Shown here: positions 17,014 to 25,814 of the stretch, piece by piece
Position numbering within the stretch: position 1 is the stretch's first letter
Layout: each line of letters opens with the position of its first letter
Origin: Pseudomonas cavernicola
GTDB taxonomy: Bacteria; Pseudomonadota; Gammaproteobacteria; Pseudomonadales; Pseudomonadaceae
Assembly (NCBI RefSeq): GCF_003596405.1
Contig: NZ_QYUR01000008.1
Coordinates: 496,001 to 560,000, forward strand
DNA: 64,000 bases
Direction of reading: 5' to 3'
Program-made: the position numbers and the translations under genes
The notes under the pieces: generated by a model
The model's database searches: none
What the model was told of the DNA's origin: nothing
What the model saw: only the letters and a program-made list of their open reading frames with translations

Positions 17014-17031
17014 CGTGAAATGTGAAGCGGT
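16992..17031 (+). promoter_or_regulatory. AraC-type operator, copy C
   Basis: Begins TCATCAAATGA. Half-site 1 is ATGAAAAATGGC (16999-17010) and half-site 2 is ATGTGAAGCGGT (17020-17031), again 21 bp apart. A TTTACT at 17046-17051 may be the -10 box. It faces the alpha/beta hydrolase at 17112 and, beyond it, the envelope genes starting at 17819. Confidence 0.55.
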
Positions 17032-17111
17032 GTGGGTGAGCGCTCTTTACTGTTGTCCTCAATGACTATCCGGCTATCTGTAGAGCCGGGTCCAACTGCA
17101 AAGGTGTCGAT

Positions 17112-17678
17112 GTGGACAAGCTGCAAACCCATGCCACTGTGCTGATCGTTCCCGGCCTGCGCGAGCATGTGCCGCAACACTGGCAAACTCTGCTCGAAGC
17201 CAAGTTGAGCAAGGTGCGTTCGGTACCACCGCTGGAGGCTGACAAGCTCAGCTGCGCGGCCCGTGTCGACGCTATTCAGCGCGAGCTGGAACAGATTGAT
17301 GGTCCGGTGATCCTGGTCGCACACAGCGCCGGGGTGCTGATGGTGGCGCACTGGGCCGCCGTATACAGCCGCCCGATCAAGGGCGCTCTGCTGGCCGCAC
17401 CGCCGGATCTGCAGGCCAGCTGGCCGGAGGGCTATCCAACCCCGGAGAGCCTGCGCGCCAATGGCTGGGACCCGCTGCCCACTGGGCGCCTGCCATTCCC
17501 CAGCATCATTGCCGCGAGCAGCAACGACCATCTGGCCAGCCTGGAGGCGGCTTGCCACCTGGCCGAGGGCTGGGGGAGCCAGCTGGTCAACCTCGGCGCA
17601 GTCGGCCACCTCAACCCGGCCTCTGGCTATGGCGAGTGGGTGCGAGCCGAGGACTTCATTCGCGAACTGGATTACTGA
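17112..17678 (+). CDS. RBBP9/YdeN family alpha/beta hydrolase
   Basis: A 188-residue small serine hydrolase. The family start GLREHVPQHWQ, the nucleophile elbow ILVAHSAGVLM (Ser72), the acid in ASSNDHLAS and the His in GAVGHLNPASGYGEW are all in place. It begins at GTG 17112 with AAGGTG upstream. YdeN/RBBP9 proteins are esterase-like, with few known substrates. It sits directly behind operator copy C and about 140 bp before the DUF1302 gene, so an esterase step feeding the pathway is plausible. Confidence 0.85.
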   Translation: MDKLQTHATVLIVPGLREHVPQHWQTLLEAKLSKVRSVPPLEADKLSCAARVDAIQRELEQIDGPVILVAHSAGVLMVAHWAAVYSRPIKGALLAAPPDLQASWPEGYPTPESLRANGWDPLPTGRLPFPSIIAASSNDHLASLEAACHLAEGWGSQLVNLGAVGHLNPASGYGEWVRAEDFIRELDY

Positions 17679-17818
17679 ACGGTCGCTACTCTTACCGGAT
17701 CGCGCGCCCCGGTCGTAGTAGCCAGTCCCTGGCTGAGTCGGATCAGTAAAAAAACTCGCACCCTTGCTATACCTGATGTGAGTGTTAGAGCCACAAACAT
17801 AAAAAGCGGAGACAACGC

Positions 17819-19741
17819 ATGTACAACAATAAAAACAGTCACAACCTCAGGCCCTTGCGTCGCAGCTTACTGGCTTCGGCCATCCTGGCGGCTTCCATGC
17901 CCGCCGCCCATGCCATCGAAGTCGACACCGGCAGTGAAGACTGGGCGGTGCGCTTCGATAATACGGTCAAATATAACTACGGCGTACGCACCGAGAGTGC
18001 TGACAAGCGCATGCTGGGTACGCCGAACAACAATGACGGCGACTACAACTTCCGCAGGTCCGGCACCAATATCACCAACCGCGTCGATCTGTTGACCGAA
18101 CTGGATGTGGTCTACCAGAACCAGATGGGTTTCCGCGTCAGTGCGGCCAGCTGGTACGACAAGGCCTATGACAACACCGGCTCCAATTCCAACCCCTTCG
18201 TCAACGGCAACGACGACTTCTCGAGCATCGTCGGCCAGCCCAGCACCAGCAACCCGGCGTTCGGCAGCCCGCACCTGAGTAACTATGCCCAGCGCTACTA
18301 CAGCGGGCCGTCCGGCGAGATCCTCGACGCCTTCGTGTTCTACAGCACCGAGGTCGGCGAGGAGTCGCTGTTCAGCGTCAAGGCCGGCCAGCACAACGTC
18401 TACTGGGGCGAGACGATCCTCAACCCGGTGCATGCGATCAGCTACGGCCAGTCCGGGCTGGACCTGGCCAAACTGGCGGCGTCGCCGGGCACCGAGGCCA
18501 AGGAGCTGTTTGTCCCGCGTGAGCAGATCTCCACTTCGTTCACCGTCAACCCCGAGCTGACCCTGGCCGCCCAGTACTTCTTCCGCTGGGACGCCGCCCG
18601 TCTGCCGGAAGCCGGTACCTACTACGGCAGTTCCGACCTGGTCGGCGAAGGCGCCCAGTCGTTCCTCCTCGGTCACACCGGTGGGCCGGGCCTGGCCGGG
18701 CCGAACGGCAGCCTGACCACCGTCCGCCGCGGCGATGACTTCGAGCCGGACGACCAGGGTGACTGGGGCCTCATGGCCAAATGGTCGCCGGAATGGCTGG
18801 ACGGCACCCTCGGCTTCTACTACCGCAACACCTCGGAAATCCTCCCGCAGGCGGTGCTCGACGGCCGCGGCCTGACCACCAACGGCCTGGTTGGTGGCGC
18901 CGGGGTAGGGGCGCTGCGCAACTCGATCGCCACCACCTCCTACAGTTTCGGCTACGTCGACGACATCGACATCTACGGCATCAGTCTGTCCAAGGACATC
19001 GGCGGGGTCAGCGTCGCCAGCGACCTGAACGTGCGTCACGGCATGCCGCTGGCGAGCATCCCGATGGTGGTCAGTCCGGCGCTGGCCACCGGCATCCCGG
19101 GCCTCGGCCTGCCGGCGCGCAGTCCGGCCACCGGCACAGTCGCGCAGATGCCGGACGACGGCGACAGCTTCGGCGCCACCGGCGACACCCTGCACTGGAC
19201 GGTCAACGGCCTGATGGCGATCGGCGATACCCCGCTGTTCGACGCGGCGACCCTGCTGGGCGAGCTGTACTACAGCAACCTGTTGAGCCTCGACAGCAAG
19301 AACGAGGCGCTCTACAAGGGCAAGGACAGCTACCGCGGCATCGACAAGGCGACCCGCGACAATTGGGGCCTGGCGGTCAACTTCACCCCGACCTGGTACC
19401 AGGTTTTCCCGGGTGTCGATCTGAGCGCACCGATGTCGATCAACCTCGGCCTCGACGGCGTTTCCCCGGTCCAGGGCGGCGGTGCCGAAGATACCGGCAA
19501 CTACGCCGTCGGCATTGGCGCCGCCATCTACAACAAGTATTTCGTCGACCTCAAGTACGTCGACTCCTTCGGCGACGCCGACAAGTGCGTCAACGGTGCC
19601 ACCGATGGCTCCACCCCTAACGCACTGGATGGCGCCGAGCGCTACACCTGCTTCGCCGGGGGGTATTCCTCCTTCTCGGGCGGCGGGGCCACCACGGAAG
19701 ACCGTGGCGCGATGTACCTGACCCTGAAAACCACTTTCTGA
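17819..19741 (+). CDS. DUF1302 family outer-membrane protein
   Basis: A 640-residue exported protein: signal peptide with LLASAILAASMPAAHA (cut near residue 32), then a long sequence rich in alternating polar and aromatic beta strands, ending with Phe (LTLKTTF) as outer-membrane barrels do. DUF1302 proteins are large porin-like barrels nearly always encoded next to DUF1329, as here (38 bp to the next gene). They occur in clusters for breakdown of hydrophobic compounds such as steroids, terpenes or esters. Likely role: passage or binding of a lipophilic substrate at the outer membrane. AAGCGGAG lies before the ATG at 17819. Confidence 0.85.
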   Translation: MYNNKNSHNLRPLRRSLLASAILAASMPAAHAIEVDTGSEDWAVRFDNTVKYNYGVRTESADKRMLGTPNNNDGDYNFRRSGTNITNRVDLLTELDVVYQNQMGFRVSAASWYDKAYDNTGSNSNPFVNGNDDFSSIVGQPSTSNPAFGSPHLSNYAQRYYSGPSGEILDAFVFYSTEVGEESLFSVKAGQHNVYWGETILNPVHAISYGQSGLDLAKLAASPGTEAKELFVPREQISTSFTVNPELTLAAQYFFRWDAARLPEAGTYYGSSDLVGEGAQSFLLGHTGGPGLAGPNGSLTTVRRGDDFEPDDQGDWGLMAKWSPEWLDGTLGFYYRNTSEILPQAVLDGRGLTTNGLVGGAGVGALRNSIATTSYSFGYVDDIDIYGISLSKDIGGVSVASDLNVRHGMPLASIPMVVSPALATGIPGLGLPARSPATGTVAQMPDDGDSFGATGDTLHWTVNGLMAIGDTPLFDAATLLGELYYSNLLSLDSKNEALYKGKDSYRGIDKATRDNWGLAVNFTPTWYQVFPGVDLSAPMSINLGLDGVSPVQGGGAEDTGNYAVGIGAAIYNKYFVDLKYVDSFGDADKCVNGATDGSTPNALDGAERYTCFAGGYSSFSGGGATTEDRGAMYLTLKTTF

Positions 19742-19779
19742 TTCACGATTTCTTAGCCACTGAGCTGGAGAACAACAAG

Positions 19780-21138
19780 ATGAAATTCGTGCACACACTG
19801 CTGGCCGCTTCGCTCGCCCTGGCCGTTGCCGGTCAGGCCCAGGCCGCCGTATCCGCTGATGAAGCCGCCAAGCTGGGCAGCAGCCTGACTGGGGTCGGTG
19901 CCGAGATGGCCGCCAACGCCGATGGTTCCATCCCGGCCTACACCGGTGGCCTGACCACCGCGCCGGCCGGCTTCAAGGCGGGCGACAGCATGCGCCCGGA
20001 CCCCTACGCCGGCGAGAAGCCGCTGCTGGTGATCGACGGCAAGAACGTCGCCCAGTACAAGAATCAGCTGACCGCCACCACCGTCGAGCTGGCGACCCGC
20101 TTCCCCAGCTTCCGCGTCGATGTCTACCCGACCCACCGTAGCGTGGCGTTGCCGCAGGCCGTGCTGGACAACACCCTGAAGAACGCGACCAACGCCCAGC
20201 CGCTGGAAGGCGGTCTGGCCGTGGACAACGTGCTGCCGGGCATTCCTTTCCCGATCCCGCAGTCGGGCGCCGAGGCCATGTGGAACTTCCTGCTGCGTTA
20301 CCAGGGAGTGAACATCGCGAGCAAGTACGAATCCTGGAACGTCGACTCCGCTGGCGTGCCGGCCCTGGCCGTTGCCGGTCAGTCCTTCATCAACTACGCC
20401 ATCTACGAAGACATGTCCAAGCCGATCTCGGGCAAGGACACCTACTACCAGATAAAGCTGTACTACACCGGCCCGGCCCGCCGCGCCGGCGAGGCGATCA
20501 TGCTGCGCGATGCGGCCAACCCGCTGGAACAGCCGCGTCGCGCCTGGCAGTACCTGCCCGGCCAGCGTCGGGTGAAACTGGCACCGAACCTGGCCTACGA
20601 CACGCCCAACCCGGGGACCGCCGGTGCCGGCACCTACGACGACGTCTTCGTCTTCAACGGCGCGCTGGATCGCTTCGACTGGAAGCTGGTGGGTAAGCAG
20701 GAAATGATCGTGCCGTACAACACCTACGCGCTGACCTACCAGCCCGATGCCAAGGCGCTGACCACGCCGAATCACTTGGCGCCGGAGTTCGTGCGTTGGG
20801 AGAAGCACCGCGTGTGGGTCGTGGAAGGCACGCTGAAGGAGGGCGCGCGCCACATCTACGCCAAGCGTCGCTTCTACCTGGACGAGGACAGCTGGATGGC
20901 TCTGGCCTCCGACCAGTACGATGCGCGTGGTCAGCTCTATCGGGGCTCGTTCGCCTTCCTCAGCCAGAGCTACGACAAGCAGACCCCGGATGCCTCGCCG
21001 TTCATGATCTACGACCTGGTCGGTGGCTCCTACAACATCAACGGTATGGTAGGCCCGCACGGCGGTATCAAGTACGGCGAGTCGCTGTCTAAGGCGCAGT
21101 GGTCGCCGGAGTCCCTGGCGGGAGCCGGTATCCGCTAA
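19780..21138 (+). CDS. DUF1329 family periplasmic protein
   Basis: A 452-residue exported protein with a signal peptide (LLAASLALAVAGQAQA). The mature part begins VSADEAAKLGSSLTGVGAE and contains ADGSIPAYTGGL and DEDSWMALASDQYDARGQLY, all typical of DUF1329. The family is thought to have a LolA/LolB-like fold that could carry a hydrophobic ligand across the periplasm. It is the constant partner of DUF1302 proteins. A hairpin at 21236 separates it from the YCF48-like gene and may reduce downstream expression. Confidence 0.88.
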   Translation: MKFVHTLLAASLALAVAGQAQAAVSADEAAKLGSSLTGVGAEMAANADGSIPAYTGGLTTAPAGFKAGDSMRPDPYAGEKPLLVIDGKNVAQYKNQLTATTVELATRFPSFRVDVYPTHRSVALPQAVLDNTLKNATNAQPLEGGLAVDNVLPGIPFPIPQSGAEAMWNFLLRYQGVNIASKYESWNVDSAGVPALAVAGQSFINYAIYEDMSKPISGKDTYYQIKLYYTGPARRAGEAIMLRDAANPLEQPRRAWQYLPGQRRVKLAPNLAYDTPNPGTAGAGTYDDVFVFNGALDRFDWKLVGKQEMIVPYNTYALTYQPDAKALTTPNHLAPEFVRWEKHRVWVVEGTLKEGARHIYAKRRFYLDEDSWMALASDQYDARGQLYRGSFAFLSQSYDKQTPDASPFMIYDLVGGSYNINGMVGPHGGIKYGESLSKAQWSPESLAGAGIR

Positions 21139-21235
21139 ATCAGTGTGATAGGAGTCCAGGCCGGTCATCGCAGTGATCCTGCAGCGACCGGCAGCTACTC
21201 GGTCGCCGACCGATCGGCTCGGATACCTGATTCGA

Positions 21236-21273
21236 CGCCGGGCTGCACCCTGGGTGTACCCCGGCGCTGTTTT
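21236..21273 (+). terminator. Terminator- or attenuator-like hairpin between DUF1329 and YCF48-like genes
   Basis: CGCCGGG (21236-21242) pairs with CCCGGCG (21260-21266), with further pairing of CACCC and GGGTG inside the loop. It is followed by CTGTTTT. It lies 17 bp before the next start codon and could act as a partial terminator within the envelope operon. Confidence 0.4.
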
Positions 21274-21289
21274 CTCAAGAGGACGCGGT

Positions 21290-22378
21290 ATGTGTTCATT
21301 CAAGAAGCGCGCGCTGCTGGCGGTGGGCGTATTGCTGGCGCTATTGCAGGGAGTGGTCCAGGCCGCCGGCTACGTCGACGTGCTGGACCTGCCGGCCAAG
21401 CCGAGCGCCCTGGCGCCGCGCAGCCCTTTGCTGGACCTGGTGCGGGCCGGCCAGCGTCTGATTGCCGTGGGCCAGCGTGGCCACATTCTCTATTCCGATG
21501 ATGCCGGCAAGAATTGGCAGCAGGCCGCCGTGCCGGTCAGTTCCGATCTGAATGCCGTGCATTTCCCGTCCGCCGAGCAGGGCTGGGCGGTGGGCAACGA
21601 CGGCGTGGTGCTGCACAGCAGCGACGCAGGCGTGACCTGGAGCAAGCAGCTCGATGGTCGGCAGATCGGTGAGCTGGTGCTCGAGCATTACAGCGCCCTG
21701 GCCGCCGCCGAGCCGGACAACGAGCAGTGGGCCACGCTCGCCGGCGAAGGCCAGCGGCTGATCGAGGAGGGCGCGGACAAGCCGTTCCTCGACGTCTGGT
21801 TCGCCAACGACCAGCTCGGTTATGTGGTCGGCGTGTTCAACCTGATCCTGCGCACCACCGATGGCGGGCAGAGCTGGACGCCATTCCAGGATCGCACCGA
21901 CAACCCCCAGGGCCTGCACCTGAATGCCATCGCCTTCACCGGCGACGCGCTGTACATCGCCGGCGAACAGGGCCTGCTACGCAAGTGGGATGACCGCCTC
22001 GAGCGCTTCATCGCCCTCGCAACGCCCTATGAAGGCAGCTACTTCGGCATCGTCGGCCAGCCCGGCGAAGTGCTCGCCTACGGCCTTCGCGGCCATGTGT
22101 TCCGCAGCGCTGACGGTGGCTACACCTGGAGTCAGTTGGATAGCGGCCTGCAGGTCAGCATCACCGCCGCCACCGTTGACGCCGACGGCCACTACCGGTT
22201 GTTCACCCAGGCCGGGCACATGCTGGTCGCTCAGGGCGGCGGCGCGCGACTGCAGTTGGTGCCGCAACAGGAGCAGTCGCCGGTGGCCGGCGCCACCCTG
22301 GCAGCCGATGGTTCGCTGGTGTTGGCCGGTAGCCGTGGTACACGTGTGCTGTCCGTCGAACAAGACCTAAAAAAATAA
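21290..22378 (+). CDS. YCF48-like beta-propeller protein
   Basis: A 362-residue exported protein (signal peptide with LLAVGVLLALLQGVVQAA) made of repeated blades with the BNR/Asp-box pattern: YSDDAGKNWQQ, HSSDAGVTWSK, RTTDGGQSWTP and RSADGGYTWSQ. This is the YCF48/photosystem-II-stability-factor-like family, which in proteobacteria is tied to RND-type pumps. It ends 16 bp before the MMPL gene, so the two proteins probably form one complex, with the propeller in the periplasm. The ATG at 21290 is preceded by AAGAGGACG. Confidence 0.85.
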   Translation: MCSFKKRALLAVGVLLALLQGVVQAAGYVDVLDLPAKPSALAPRSPLLDLVRAGQRLIAVGQRGHILYSDDAGKNWQQAAVPVSSDLNAVHFPSAEQGWAVGNDGVVLHSSDAGVTWSKQLDGRQIGELVLEHYSALAAAEPDNEQWATLAGEGQRLIEEGADKPFLDVWFANDQLGYVVGVFNLILRTTDGGQSWTPFQDRTDNPQGLHLNAIAFTGDALYIAGEQGLLRKWDDRLERFIALATPYEGSYFGIVGQPGEVLAYGLRGHVFRSADGGYTWSQLDSGLQVSITAATVDADGHYRLFTQAGHMLVAQGGGARLQLVPQQEQSPVAGATLAADGSLVLAGSRGTRVLSVEQDLKK

Positions 22379-22394
22379 GAGCGAGTACCCTGAC

Positions 22395-24935
22395 ATGGGC
22401 AATATCAAGCAAGACACCATGCCGGTGATCCGCGACTTGCGTGATTTCGATCGGCGCTCCGGCAACCTGCTGGAACGGTTGGTGTTCAACTACCGTCCGC
22501 TGTTCATGCTGGTCATGGCGCTGGTCACCCTGCTGCTGGCTTACATGGCGGCGACCCGTCTGGAGCTGCGGCCCAGCTTCGAGAGGATGATTCCGCAGAG
22601 CCAGCCGTACATCCAGAACTTCCTGGAGAACCGCCAGTCGCTGCGCGGCCTGGGCAACTCGGTACGGGTGGTGGTGGAGAACACCCAGGGTGACATCTTC
22701 GACCCCGAGTACCTGGCCGTGCTCAAGCAGGTCAACGACGAGCTGTTCCTCACCGAGGGCGTCGACCGCGCCTGGATGAAGTCGCTGTGGAGCCCGGCGG
22801 TACGCTGGACCGAAGTCACCGAGGAAGGCTTCCAGGGCGGTCCGGTGATGCCCGACAGCTACCAGGGCAGCGCGACCGACATCGAGCAGCTGCGGCAGAA
22901 CATCAACCGTGCCGGCATAGTCGGCAGCCTGGTGGCCAGCGACTTCAAGTCGACCATGCTGATCGTGCCGCTGCTGGACAAGGCCTCGGCCACCGGCAAG
23001 AGCCTCAACTACCATCAGTTCGCCCAGCTGCTCGAAGAACAGCTGCGCGACAAGATCGAGTTCGCCGGCGACAGCGCCGCGCGCAAGGCGGGTGAGGAGG
23101 GCACGGGCAAGTACAAGATCCGGGTGATCGGCTTCGCCAAGCTGATCGGCGACCTGATCGACGGCCTGATCCAGGTCATGATGTTCTTCGGCCTGGCCGT
23201 GGTCACCTCGCTGGTGATCATCTACCTGTACACCCGCTGCGTGCGCAGCACCCTGCTGGTGGTCGGCTGCTCGCTGATCGCGGTGGTCTGGCAGCTGGGT
23301 ATCGTCGCCTGGCTGGGCTATGCCATCGATCCCTACTCGGTGCTGGTGCCGTTCCTGATCTTCGCCATCGGCGTGTCCCATGCGGCGCAGAAGATGAACG
23401 GCATCATGCAGGACATCGCCCGCGGCACCCACCGGCTGATCGCCGCGCGCTACACCTTCCGCCGCCTGTTCCTCGCCGGGGTCACCGCGCTGCTGGCCGA
23501 CGCGGTCGGCTTCGCCGTGCTGATGCTGATCGACATCCCGGTGATCCAGGACCTGGCCATCACCGCCAGCATCGGCGTGGCCGTGCTGATCTTCACCTCG
23601 CTGCTGCTGATGCCGGTGGCGCTGTCCTATATCGGCGTCGGGCGCAAGGCCGCCGAGCGCGCGCTGAAGATCGACACCCGTGCCGATGCCCACCGCGGCT
23701 TCGGCAAGCTGTGGGATCTGCTCGACCGTTTCACCACGCGCAAGTGGGCCACCGGCGCCTCGCTGGTGGCGCTGCTGATGGGGGTTGGCGGCTTCATGGT
23801 CAGCCTGCAACTGAAGATCGGCGACCTCGACAGCGGCGCCCCGGAACTGCGTGCCGACTCGCGCTACAACCGCGACAACGCCTACATCACCAGCCACTAT
23901 GCGCTGTCCAGCGACCTGTTCGCGGTGATGATCAAGACCGCCCCGGAAGGCTGCCTGAACTACCAGACCCTGATCCTGGCCGATCGCCTGGCCTGGGAGC
24001 TGCAGCAGCACCCGGGGGTGCAGGCCACCGTGTCGCTGGTCAACGCGGTACGCCAGATCACCGCCGGCACCTACGAGGGCAACCCCAAGCTGAACAGCAT
24101 CCAGCGCAACCAGAACGTGCTGAACTATGCCACGCAGCAGGCCTCGGTGAATGCCCCGGAGCTGTTCAACACCGACTGCTCGCTGATGCCAGTGATTGCC
24201 TTCCTCAAGGATCACAAGGCCGAGACCCTGGACGCCGTGGTGGCCATCGCCGACCAGTTCGCCCGGGACAACAGCAGCGAGGACCGCCAGTTCCTGCTGG
24301 CCGCCGGCAGCGCCGGCATCGAGGCGGCGACCAACATCGTGGTGCGCGAGGCCAACCGCACCATGCTGCTGTACGTCTACCTGGCGGTGACCATCTTCTG
24401 CCTGATCACCTTCCGCAGCTGGCGCGCGACCCTGGTGGCCGTGCTGCCGCTGGTCCTCACCTCGATCCTCTGCGAGGCCCTGATGGTGGCCATGGGCATC
24501 GGCGTGAAAGTCGCGACCCTGCCGGTGATCGCCCTCGGTGTCGGCATCGGGGTGGACTACGCGCTGTACCTGCTCAGCGTGCAGTTGCACTACCAGCGCC
24601 AAGGCATGTCGCTGTCCGACGCCTACCGGAACGCGGTGGCCTTCACCGGTCGGGTGGTGGGACTGGTCGGGATTACCCTGGCGGCTGGCGTGGTGTGCTG
24701 GGCCTGGTCGCCGATCAAGTTCCAGGCCGACATGGGCATCCTGCTGACCTTCATGTTCATCTGGAACATGCTCGGCGCGCTGATCCTGATTCCGGCGCTG
24801 TCGCACTTCTTGCTGCATAGTCCAGCCCCCCTCTCAAGGGAGGGGGCTTTCCAGAGCGAGAAAGAGTTGGCTTCAGGGTCTTCGTTACCTGGTTCAAGCC
24901 CTTCTAAAGCCGTCGTTTTGTCCCCGGAAGCCTAA
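22395..24935 (+). CDS. MMPL/RND family transporter
   Basis: An 846-residue inner-membrane protein with two RND halves. Each has one helix, a large periplasmic loop (residues about 55-240 and 475-650) and five to six clustered helices. The second half has ALGVGIGVDYALYLLSVQL, the GxGxDY motif of MmpL/hydrophobe exporters. These proteins move lipids, sterols or other hydrophobic compounds and here would work with the YCF48, DUF1302 and DUF1329 proteins. After the last helix (ILIPALSHFLL) the reading frame runs on through a C/G-rich hairpin (24826-24847) for about 40 odd residues. The natural stop seems lost and the tail is not conserved. Confidence 0.85.
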   Translation: MGNIKQDTMPVIRDLRDFDRRSGNLLERLVFNYRPLFMLVMALVTLLLAYMAATRLELRPSFERMIPQSQPYIQNFLENRQSLRGLGNSVRVVVENTQGDIFDPEYLAVLKQVNDELFLTEGVDRAWMKSLWSPAVRWTEVTEEGFQGGPVMPDSYQGSATDIEQLRQNINRAGIVGSLVASDFKSTMLIVPLLDKASATGKSLNYHQFAQLLEEQLRDKIEFAGDSAARKAGEEGTGKYKIRVIGFAKLIGDLIDGLIQVMMFFGLAVVTSLVIIYLYTRCVRSTLLVVGCSLIAVVWQLGIVAWLGYAIDPYSVLVPFLIFAIGVSHAAQKMNGIMQDIARGTHRLIAARYTFRRLFLAGVTALLADAVGFAVLMLIDIPVIQDLAITASIGVAVLIFTSLLLMPVALSYIGVGRKAAERALKIDTRADAHRGFGKLWDLLDRFTTRKWATGASLVALLMGVGGFMVSLQLKIGDLDSGAPELRADSRYNRDNAYITSHYALSSDLFAVMIKTAPEGCLNYQTLILADRLAWELQQHPGVQATVSLVNAVRQITAGTYEGNPKLNSIQRNQNVLNYATQQASVNAPELFNTDCSLMPVIAFLKDHKAETLDAVVAIADQFARDNSSEDRQFLLAAGSAGIEAATNIVVREANRTMLLYVYLAVTIFCLITFRSWRATLVAVLPLVLTSILCEALMVAMGIGVKVATLPVIALGVGIGVDYALYLLSVQLHYQRQGMSLSDAYRNAVAFTGRVVGLVGITLAAGVVCWAWSPIKFQADMGILLTFMFIWNMLGALILIPALSHFLLHSPAPLSREGAFQSEKELASGSSLPGSSPSKAVVLSPEA

Positions 24936-24971
24936 GTATCCGATGTGAGTTTGACTGGTTACTCGGGTGTG

Positions 24972-25814
24972 ATGCCCTATCTTGTGGGGAGTGAGTTAAG
25001 CCGTTTTATAGAGCGGATTTGGTTGCACCTTACCGGCCTGCTGTGCATGTTGGTTTTCCTAGTTGCTCCGGTTCAAGCAGGGACCTTTTCGGTTTGCGTC
25101 AGCGATGAAGCATTTCCCCCCTTCACTTTTCCCAGCCGTGAGGGCGATAGCCAGAGGCTTATTCGCCTGGCTGTGGAGCACCATGGATGGGGTGTGGAGT
25201 TCGTCGCCTTGCCCTGGCGCCGTTGTCTGGCTGGTGTGGAGCAGGGCTCCTTCAGTGCTGTCGCCGGGGTTGCCGCTACACCTGAGTACCTGGCCTTCAT
25301 GGCCTTTCCGAACAGCTCCGGGCAACCGGATCAACGGCGTGCTCTGGGTATCACCCGCCTAGTGGTCTACCGCCCATTGGGCAGCCTGGCCGGGTGGGAT
25401 GGGCAACGCTTCACTGGGCTTGCTAAACCAGTGCTCTATCTGTCGGGACGTACGACCCTTAAGGCGCTTCTCGCGCGTATGGGGATTCCTGCGATCGATA
25501 CGGCGAGGGCTTCCTCGCAACTGGCGCATATGTTGTTCAAGGGGCGCGGCAGCCTGGCGATTGACCATGATTACCAGGTCGCGCAGCTATTTGCCTTGCC
25601 GGAGTTCCAGGGGCGCTTCGAAGTGTTGCCGGTGCCTTTTGGCGAGGCACCAATCTTTCTGGGCGTGGGGCTGCGCCTGTATGACCGTCGCCCCCGCCTG
25701 GTCGAGGCCGTATGGGACGAGATTGGCGTTTTGCGGCATGCGGCAGGACCATTGGTCAGGCCGCACTGGCAGTCTGGGTCGCCCGCCCACCCTGTGGCTC
25801 ATGGCCGAAGGTGA
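24972..25814 (+). CDS. Periplasmic substrate-binding-like protein (SBP_bac_3 fold), paralogue of 2749-3480
   Basis: About 280 residues. A hydrophobic leader (LTGLLCMLVFLVAPVQA) precedes the type-3 binding domain GTFSVCVSDEAFPPFTFPSR, FVALPWRRCLAGVEQGSFSA and VLPVPFGEAPIFLGVGLRLY. It shares these blocks and WDGQRF with the protein at 2749 on the other side of the cluster. The start is uncertain: ATG 24972 gives a 36-residue leader, and a GTG at 24945 is also possible. No permease or ATPase is nearby. Base composition is lower in GC than the genes before it. The next 370 bp (to 26188) contain no gene I can support. Confidence 0.7.
   Translation: MPYLVGSELSRFIERIWLHLTGLLCMLVFLVAPVQAGTFSVCVSDEAFPPFTFPSREGDSQRLIRLAVEHHGWGVEFVALPWRRCLAGVEQGSFSAVAGVAATPEYLAFMAFPNSSGQPDQRRALGITRLVVYRPLGSLAGWDGQRFTGLAKPVLYLSGRTTLKALLARMGIPAIDTARASSQLAHMLFKGRGSLAIDHDYQVAQLFALPEFQGRFEVLPVPFGEAPIFLGVGLRLYDRRPRLVEAVWDEIGVLRHAAGPLVRPHWQSGSPAHPVAHGRR

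Noticed and set aside
22203..24818. An 871-codon minus-strand frame opposite the MMPL gene
   Set aside because: Same antisense composition and no recognisable motif; the plus-strand RND protein is unmistakable.
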